Below are positions 1-3,994 of a stretch of 5,366 nt of DNA, one piece after another. The position numbers were made by a program, and so were the translations under genes. The notes under the pieces are model-generated. The model ran no database searches. It had not been told where the DNA came from and worked only from the letters and a program-made list of their open reading frames with translations. Location: contig JACPZV010000218.1 in assembly GCA_016195295.1 (NCBI GenBank), positions 1-5,366 on the forward strand. The letters are read 5' to 3'. Origin of the DNA: Acidobacteriota bacterium (GTDB taxonomy: Bacteria > Acidobacteriota > Vicinamibacteria > Vicinamibacterales > CAVVIG01). Each line of letters opens with the position of its first letter. Within the stretch, counting starts at the first letter, position 1.

Positions 1-12
1 GGGATCGAGTCG

Positions 13-363
13 TCAGATCGCGAGCGCAAGGTAGCGCCGCACGAGCGGGTCGTCGTCTTGCGCGGCCTCGAACGCCTTGACGAGCGCCGGTGCCAGCGTC
101 CGATCGGCCCGCACTTTCGGATCCGACATCAGCCGCGAGAGTTCGTAGGCGGCCGGCCAGCGGCGCGTCGATCCGCCGGTGCGGATTTCGGCGAGGTAGT
201 CCTGGGCGGTCCGCTCGTCGTTCAGCATCGAGCGGAATCCCACATACACGGTGACCGTTATCGCAACAACGGCCAACGGAATCAGAAAAAATTGAACGGC
301 GAGGGCGGGCGCGGCGACTAGCGGGTTACGAGTCGCGGTTTCGCGCTCGACGAGTTTGTCCAT
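13..363 (-). CDS. Membrane-anchored protein with HEAT-like C-terminal region, probably truncated
   Basis: The reading frame encodes 116 residues from ATG to TGA. Residues 1-13 are polar and charged, about 18-44 form one hydrophobic segment (LAVQFFLIPLAVVAITVTVY) that should span the membrane, and about 48-116 are soluble and helical. The soluble part contains WPAAYELSRLM and a segment ending DDDPLVRRYLALAI, which resembles the paired helices of HEAT repeats; that is inference from sequence style. A HEAT protein would normally have several repeats, and here the second one is cut off. The same frame after the TGA reads R-L-D-P to the window edge, as expected if the repeat continued, so the gene may be interrupted rather than short. 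There is no obvious Shine-Dalgarno before the ATG. It lies 115 nt downstream of ilvC on the same strand with its own candidate promoter, so it need not belong to the ilv operon. Exact function is unknown. Confidence 0.6.
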   Translation of the reverse strand: MDKLVERETATRNPLVAAPALAVQFFLIPLAVVAITVTVYVGFRSMLNDERTAQDYLAEIRTGGSTRRWPAAYELSRLMSDPKVRADRTLAPALVKAFEAAQDDDPLVRRYLALAI

Positions 364-395
364 GGAACCGGATTTGGCGCGGCGGCCTCGGACAG

Positions 396-408
396 CCCCG
401 AGGCGGGG
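396..408 (-). other. Small GC hairpin near the predicted transcription start
   Basis: CCCCG (396-400) and CGGGG (404-408) pair across a 3-nt loop. The hairpin would lie at or just before the 5' end of a transcript from the promoter at 412-441. A second weak palindrome, GGTAA/TTACC (407-411 and 415-419), overlaps the -10 region. Both are short enough to arise by chance in GC-rich DNA, and neither has a T-tract. Confidence 0.2.
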
Positions 409-411
409 TAA

Positions 412-441
412 GTTTTACCACCTGCGCGCTTTACCGGTCAA
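412..441 (-). promoter_or_regulatory. Candidate sigma70-type promoter for the downstream membrane-protein gene
   Basis: Reading the minus strand, TTGACC (positions 441-436) is followed after 18 nt by TAAAAC (417-412). A TG sits one base before the hexamer, giving an extended -10 (TGGTAAAAC). The -35 matches five of six consensus bases and the -10 four of six. Transcription would start near position 405, about 40 nt before the ATG at 363. This is one of the few AT-rich patches in the ilvC-to-membrane-protein gap. The prediction is by eye only. Confidence 0.35.
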
Positions 442-444
442 GCC

Positions 445-471
445 GCCCGCGCGCTCCGCGTTTCGGCGGGC
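445..471 (-). terminator. Weak GC-rich hairpin just after ilvC, possible transcript end
   Basis: GCCCGC (445-450) and GCGGGC (466-471) form a 6-bp stem with a 15-nt loop that can fold further, beginning 7 nt after the ilvC stop codon. No run of T follows on the minus strand, so it is not a canonical intrinsic terminator. It might stabilise a 3' end or do nothing. No better terminator is visible between ilvC and the next gene. Confidence 0.2.
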
Positions 472-478
472 CGCCACT

Positions 479-1513
479 CTAGCGGCTACCGATAGGCTCG
501 GCGGCCGGCGCGTCGGCGGTCACGGGTTTGAGGAACGGCATCAGCTTGCGCAGCCGCACACCCACCTGCTCCACGAGATGATTGCGATCGGCTTCGCGTT
601 GCTTGTTGAACCAGGGACGGCCCGCCTCGTTCTCGGCGATCCAGGCTTTGGCGTACCTTCCCGTCTGAATGTCTTCGAGCATCTGCTTCATCGCGCGGCG
701 CGTCTCGGCCGTGACGATCTTCGGGCCGCCCGTGTAGTCGCCGTGCTCGGCCGTATCGCTCACCGAATAGCGCATGTAGTTCAGCCCGCCCTGGTAGATG
801 AGATCGACGATCAGCTTCAGTTCGTGCAGGCACTCGAAGTACGCGATCTCCGGCTGATACCCCGCGTCGACGAGCGTTTCGAACCCGGCTTTAATGAGCG
901 CGCTGACGCCGCCGCAAAGCACGGCCTGCTCGCCAAACAGATCCGTTTCGGTCTCCTCGGCGAACGTCGTCTCGATCACGCCGGCCCGCGTCACGCCGAT
1001 GCCTTTCGCGTACGACAAGGTCAGCGCGCGCGCGTGGCCGGTCGCATCCTGGTGGACGGCGAACAGGGCCGGAGTGCCCGCGCCCTCGACGAAGAGCTCG
1101 CGCACGCGATGGCCGGGCGATTTGGGTGCGACCATCGCGACGTCGATGTCGGGCCGGGCCGTGATCGCGCCGAAGCGGATGTTGAAGCCGTGCGCGAACA
1201 TCAGCATGTTCCCCGGCGCGAGATTCGGCTCGATCTCCTCGCGATACACCTTGCCCTGCGTGTGATCGGGAATCAGGACCATCACGACGTCAGCCCACCT
1301 CGCCACGTCGGCGACGTCGCCGACCGTGAGGCCGGCGGCCTGCGCCTTGGCGCGCGACCGGCTCGTCTGTGGCAGACCGACGCGCACCGCGACGCCGCTG
1401 TCCTTCAGATTCAGCGCGTGGGCGTGTCCTTGTGATCCGTATCCAATGATCGCGACTTTGCGCCCCTGAATGAGGACGAGATCCGCCGCATCGTCGTAGT
1501 ACATCGTCGCCAT
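479..1513 (-). CDS. ilvC: Ketol-acid reductoisomerase, class I (short form)
   Basis: IlvC catalyses the Mg2+- and NAD(P)H-dependent isomerisation and reduction of 2-acetolactate and 2-aceto-2-hydroxybutyrate to the dihydroxy acids, the second common step to valine and isoleucine, in the cytoplasm. The 344-residue length fits the class I enzyme. The Rossmann dinucleotide loop GYGSQGHAHALNL is at residues 24-36. The loop VGLPQTSRSRAK (45-56) carries Ser and Arg suited to the NADPH phosphate, so NADPH preference is inferred. The C-terminal knotted domain shows D191, E195, E227, E231 and S252, each one number above the catalytic D190/E194/E226/E230/S251 of the Pseudomonas enzyme; H108 and K131 are also present. 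About ten C-terminal residues (ADAPAAEPIGSR region) are low-complexity tail. The ATG is preceded by a strong Shine-Dalgarno. It is the last ilv gene here, 77 nt after ilvN, with a REP pair between. Confidence 0.97.
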   Translation of the reverse strand: MATMYYDDAADLVLIQGRKVAIIGYGSQGHAHALNLKDSGVAVRVGLPQTSRSRAKAQAAGLTVGDVADVARWADVVMVLIPDHTQGKVYREEIEPNLAPGNMLMFAHGFNIRFGAITARPDIDVAMVAPKSPGHRVRELFVEGAGTPALFAVHQDATGHARALTLSYAKGIGVTRAGVIETTFAEETETDLFGEQAVLCGGVSALIKAGFETLVDAGYQPEIAYFECLHELKLIVDLIYQGGLNYMRYSVSDTAEHGDYTGGPKIVTAETRRAMKQMLEDIQTGRYAKAWIAENEAGRPWFNKQREADRNHLVEQVGVRLRKLMPFLKPVTADAPAAEPIGSR

Positions 1514-1520
1514 CTTCGTG

Positions 1521-1527
1521 ACTCCTC
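1521..1527 (-). promoter_or_regulatory. Shine-Dalgarno of ilvC
   Basis: GAGGAGT on the minus strand lies 7 nt before the ilvC ATG. It is the clearest ribosome binding site in the window and sits entirely between the REP pair (ending at 1530) and the gene, so the repeat did not disturb it. Confidence 0.7.
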
Positions 1528-1529
1528 AC

Positions 1530-1585
1530 GCCGGGTCCGAAAGGACCCGGCCTACAGCTGTAGGGCGGGTCCTTTTGGACCCGCC
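1530..1585. repeat. Inverted pair of REP-like elements (BIME-like) between ilvN and ilvC
   Basis: Two 26-nt units face each other around a 4-nt AGCT centre. The right unit (1560-1585, plus strand) is GTAG, then stem GGCGGGTCC (1564-1572), loop TTTT and GGACCCGCC (1577-1585). The left unit (1530-1555, minus strand) is GTAG, then stem GCCGGGTCC, loop TTTC and GGACCCGGC. Both stems are perfect 9-bp pairs. A GTAG followed by a hairpin is the signature of REP sequences that are substrates of REP-associated TnpA transposases (RAYTs), and head-to-head pairs resemble BIMEs; this is family knowledge, and no such transposase is in the window. The right unit is identical to the solitary unit at 3969-3994. 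There is no T-tract, so termination is unlikely; effects on mRNA stability or gyrase binding are possible. Confidence 0.85.
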
Positions 1586-1590
1586 TCGCT

Positions 1591-2148
1591 TCACACCGAA
1601 CCGTGACTCACATCGCCGCCCGTCTCGGCCGCCACGGGCGCCGACCGAGGCGCCGGGGATCGGCGCGTCGGCGGCGTGCCGCGGGCCATGGCCACGCGGC
1701 CGGTCCGCACCATCTCGACCACGCCGTACGGGCGCAGCACCTCGAGCAGACTGTCAATCTTGTCCTCGGTGCCCGTCGTCTCGATCACCAGTGATTCCGG
1801 GCTGACGTCGACGATGCGCGCGCGATAGACGTCGACGAGCTGCATGACGTGCGTCCGCGCCTCGCCGGTCGCGGCGACCTTGATCAACGCGAGATCCCGC
1901 GCGATCGACGCCGCTGCCGTGATGTTGTCGACGCGCTTGCACGGAACCAATTTGTACAGGTGCGCCTCGAGCCGACGCGCGCCGTACTCGTCGGTGTCGA
2001 CGACCACGGTCATGCGCGAGACGCCGGGCGTTTCGGTATGACCGACGGTCAGCGACTCGATGTTGAACGCGCGGCGGCGGAACAACGACGCGACGCGATT
2101 CAGGACGCCGGGCTTGTTGTCGACGTAGACCGCGAATGTGTGCAGCAT
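1591..2148 (-). CDS. ilvN: Acetolactate synthase small (regulatory) subunit
   Basis: IlvN binds the catalytic IlvB subunit, raises its activity and transmits feedback inhibition, typically by valine. The start chosen gives 185 residues. The N-terminal ACT domain spans about 2-77 (FAVYVDNKPGVLNRVASLF, then NIESLTVG and SRMTVVV). A second ferredoxin-like ACT domain spans about 84-156 and ends in YGVVEMVRTGRVAMARG. N11, G14 and N29 occupy the same numbers as residues tied to valine sensing in E. coli IlvH, which supports both the function and this ATG. The frame stays open upstream to a TTG at 2271, but those 41 extra residues are translated repeat DNA (…TTKTRKHET…) and are rejected. Residues 157-185 form a Pro/Ala/Arg-rich tail absent from IlvH and probably disordered. 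It sits between ilvB (100 nt upstream) and ilvC (77 nt downstream). Confidence 0.95.
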   Translation of the reverse strand: MLHTFAVYVDNKPGVLNRVASLFRRRAFNIESLTVGHTETPGVSRMTVVVDTDEYGARRLEAHLYKLVPCKRVDNITAAASIARDLALIKVAATGEARTHVMQLVDVYRARIVDVSPESLVIETTGTEDKIDSLLEVLRPYGVVEMVRTGRVAMARGTPPTRRSPAPRSAPVAAETGGDVSHGSV

Positions 2149-2154
2149 GGTTAG

Positions 2155-2160
2155 CTTTCC
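2155..2160 (-). promoter_or_regulatory. Ribosome binding site that fixes the ilvN start
   Basis: GGAAAG on the minus strand lies 6 nt before the ATG at 2148. It abuts the CACGAA repeat (ending at 2161) without overlapping it. No comparable site precedes the TTG at 2271, which supports starting ilvN at 2148. Confidence 0.5.
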
Positions 2161-2243
2161 AAAATGCGGCCACGAAGCCACGAAACCACGAAGAAGAATA
2201 ACGTTCTCCGTTTCGTGCTTTCGTGTTTTCGTGGTTGCATTTT
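2161..2243. repeat. CACGAA-octamer inverted repeat (MITE-like) between ilvB and ilvN
   Basis: Two 33-nt arms (2161-2193 and 2211-2243) are inverted copies matching at about 27 of 33 positions, around a 17-nt spacer that includes AACGTT. The ends are AAAATGC and GCATTTT. Each arm holds three tandem 8-nt units of the form CACGAARN. This type of repeat is scattered through many environmental bacterial genomes and produces recognisable false peptides such as TTKTRKHET when annotated as coding; that is recalled knowledge. Base composition is plainly lower in GC than the flanking genes. No clear target-site duplication is visible. Transcribed from the operon it would form a long imperfect hairpin in the ilvB-ilvN mRNA. 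Confidence 0.85.
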
Positions 2244-2248
2244 CTTCT

Positions 2249-3955
2249 TCAGTCTGCGGCTGTCTCAACAATGGGCGACGGGCGCCGGATCATCTTGTGC
2301 AAGTCCGCCCCTGCCGGCACCATCGGGTACACGGAGTCTTCCTGCTCCACTTGGAAATCAATCAGCGCCGCGCGCTTCAGCCGGCGCGCCGCTTCGACCG
2401 CGCCCGCCACGTCCGCGCGGCGCGTCACCGTCGCCGCGGCGATGCCGAACGCCTCGGCCAGCTTCGCGAAGTTCGGGCCGCTGATCGGCGTCGCGGCGTA
2501 GCGCTTGTCGTAGAAGAACTCCTGCCACTGGCGCACCATGCCGAGGTAGCCGTTGTTGATGATCGCCACGTTGACGTCCAGGTTCTCCTGCACGACGGTC
2601 GCAAGCTCGGCCATCGTCATCTGAAAACCGCCGTCGCCGACCACCACCCACACCTCCGAATCGGGGCACGCGATCTTGGCGCCGATCGCCGCCGGCAGCG
2701 CGAACCCCATCGTGCCGAGGCCGCCGGAAGTGATCAACGATCGCGATCGATTGTGCTTGTAGTACTGCGCCTCCCACATTTGATGCTGACCGACGTCGGT
2801 GACGACGAGCGCGTCGCCTCGCGTCAGGCGCCAGAGGTCGTTGATGACGTGCGCCGCGTACAGGTGCCCATCGTCGGGGAGATTCTGGATGTCGCGGACG
2901 GCCGAGTCGCCCTTGAGCGCGTCAATCCGTGCGAGCCACGCGGCACGATTCCCGGACGCGACGTGCGGCAGCCACTCGTCGAGCGCGGTCCGCAGATCCT
3001 TGGCGATGGCCACGTCGACGCGCACGTTTTTGTTCAGTTCGCCGCGATCGATATCGACGTGGATCTTGCGCGCCTCCCGCGCGTACGTCTTGATGTTGCC
3101 GGTCACGCGGTCGTCGAAGCGCATCCCGAGCGCGATGAGGAGATCCGCTTCCTGGATGGCATTGTTCACCCACGCCTCGCCGTGCATGCCCATCATCCCG
3201 AGGTTCAGCGGGTGCGACGCCGCGACGCCCCCGAGTCCGAGCAGCGTGATCGCCATGGGAATCTGGCCGCGCTCCGCCAGCGCGACGACTTCCCGCTCGG
3301 CGCCGGAGATCATGACGCCGTGGCCCGCGAGAATCAGCGGACGCTCGGCGGCGTTGATGAGCGCGATCGCGTCGCGCGCCTCGCCATCACCTGGCAGGGC
3401 CTCGTCGTATGCCTCGGTCAGATGCGGCGCCGCGGCGTCCCAGTCCACTTCGCAGCTCGTCTGCTGCGCATCCTTTGTGATGTCCACGAGCACCGGTCCC
3501 GGACGTCCCGAGCGCGCGACGGCGATGGCCTCCAGGACGGCGGGCGCGACGTCCTCCGCGCTCGTGACGAGATAGTTGTGTTTCGTGATCGGCAGCGTGA
3601 TGCCGGTGATGTCGGTTTCCTGAAACGCATCGGATCCGATGAGCTTGCTGCCGACCTGACCCGTGATGCAGACGATTGGCGACGAATCCATCATCGCCGT
3701 CGCTATCCCGGTGACCATGTTCGTCGCGCCCGGTCCCGACGTCGCGATGGCCACGCCCACGCGCCCGCTGGCGCGCGCGTAGCCGTCGGCCATGTGCGTC
3801 GCGCCCTGCTCGTGGCGCACGAGCACGTGGCGGATCGGATAGCCGAGCATCGCATCGTAAGCGGGCAGAATCGCGCCGCCGGGATAGCCGAAGACGTCGG
3901 TCACCCCTTCGCGAACCAGCGCTTCCCACAGAACCTGTGCACCGGTGAGCTTCAT
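2249..3955 (-). CDS. ilvB: Acetolactate synthase large (catalytic) subunit
   Basis: IlvB is the ThDP-, Mg2+- and FAD-dependent acetohydroxyacid synthase that condenses two pyruvates to 2-acetolactate, or pyruvate with 2-ketobutyrate to acetohydroxybutyrate, the first common step of valine and isoleucine synthesis. The 568 residues fit the family. The N-terminal ThDP pyrimidine domain (about 1-165) shows GYPGGAILP (23-31) and the catalytic Glu, E49, in RHEQGATHMADGYAR. The middle FAD-associated domain covers about 185-335. The C-terminal pyrophosphate domain (about 370-540) carries the metal/ThDP motif GDGG at 440-443 with N467-N468 about 25 residues later, then GYLGMVRQWQEFFY. The start is the ATG at 3955 (MKLTGAQVLWEALVREG). 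An in-frame TTG at 3979 lies inside the REP hairpin and adds only eight non-conserved residues. It follows ilvD by 39 nt and is followed by its regulatory partner ilvN. Confidence 0.97.
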   Translation of the reverse strand: MKLTGAQVLWEALVREGVTDVFGYPGGAILPAYDAMLGYPIRHVLVRHEQGATHMADGYARASGRVGVAIATSGPGATNMVTGIATAMMDSSPIVCITGQVGSKLIGSDAFQETDITGITLPITKHNYLVTSAEDVAPAVLEAIAVARSGRPGPVLVDITKDAQQTSCEVDWDAAAPHLTEAYDEALPGDGEARDAIALINAAERPLILAGHGVMISGAEREVVALAERGQIPMAITLLGLGGVAASHPLNLGMMGMHGEAWVNNAIQEADLLIALGMRFDDRVTGNIKTYAREARKIHVDIDRGELNKNVRVDVAIAKDLRTALDEWLPHVASGNRAAWLARIDALKGDSAVRDIQNLPDDGHLYAAHVINDLWRLTRGDALVVTDVGQHQMWEAQYYKHNRSRSLITSGGLGTMGFALPAAIGAKIACPDSEVWVVVGDGGFQMTMAELATVVQENLDVNVAIINNGYLGMVRQWQEFFYDKRYAATPISGPNFAKLAEAFGIAAATVTRRADVAGAVEAARRLKRAALIDFQVEQEDSVYPMVPAGADLHKMIRRPSPIVETAAD

Positions 3956-3959
3956 AACT

Positions 3960-3965
3960 TCACCC
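3960..3965 (-). promoter_or_regulatory. Weak ribosome binding site of ilvB
   Basis: GGGTGA on the minus strand ends 4 nt before the ATG at 3955, a rather short spacing. It occupies the 13 nt left between the REP hairpin and the start codon. The hairpin is therefore close enough to affect ribosome access, which is inference. Confidence 0.4.
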
Positions 3966-3968
3966 AAC

Positions 3969-3994
3969 GGCGGGTCCAAAAGGACCCGCCCTAC
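3969..3994 (-). repeat. Solitary REP-like element between ilvD and ilvB
   Basis: On the minus strand the unit is GTAG (3994-3991), stem GGCGGGTCC, loop TTTT and GGACCCGCC (ending at 3969), a perfect 9-bp hairpin. All 26 nt are identical to positions 1560-1585 on the opposite strand. The GTAG begins at the base right after the ilvD TAA. No T-tract follows the hairpin, so it should not terminate transcription into ilvB. It may protect the 3' end of ilvD mRNA or hinder ilvB translation. Confidence 0.85.

Noticed and set aside
356..1435. Long plus-strand open frame of 359 codons opposite ilvC
   Set aside because: It is the antisense shadow of ilvC in GC-rich DNA. Its translation is Arg/His/Ala-rich with no recognisable domain, while the minus strand encodes a fully conserved enzyme.
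1530..1585. Rho-independent terminator between ilvN and ilvC
   Set aside because: The hairpins are strong but neither strand has a T-run after them, and the GTAG-hairpin layout repeated elsewhere fits a REP element better.
1530..2243. CRISPR array or tandem repeat locus
   Set aside because: There are only two or three copies, inverted relative to each other, with no regular spacers and no cas genes.
2149..2248. Peptide-leader attenuator controlling ilvN
   Set aside because: There is no short ORF rich in Ile, Val or Leu codons and no terminator/antiterminator pair. The structure is accounted for by the CACGAA repeat.
2164..2484. Plus-strand frame beginning MRPRSHETTKKNNVLRF, starting in the CACGAA repeat
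   Set aside because: The start is repeat-derived peptide and the rest is antisense to ilvB. No homologous domain is visible.
2799..3575. Plus-strand open frame of 258 codons opposite ilvB
   Set aside because: It is Ser/Ala/Arg-rich shadow sequence lying wholly within the conserved ilvB gene.
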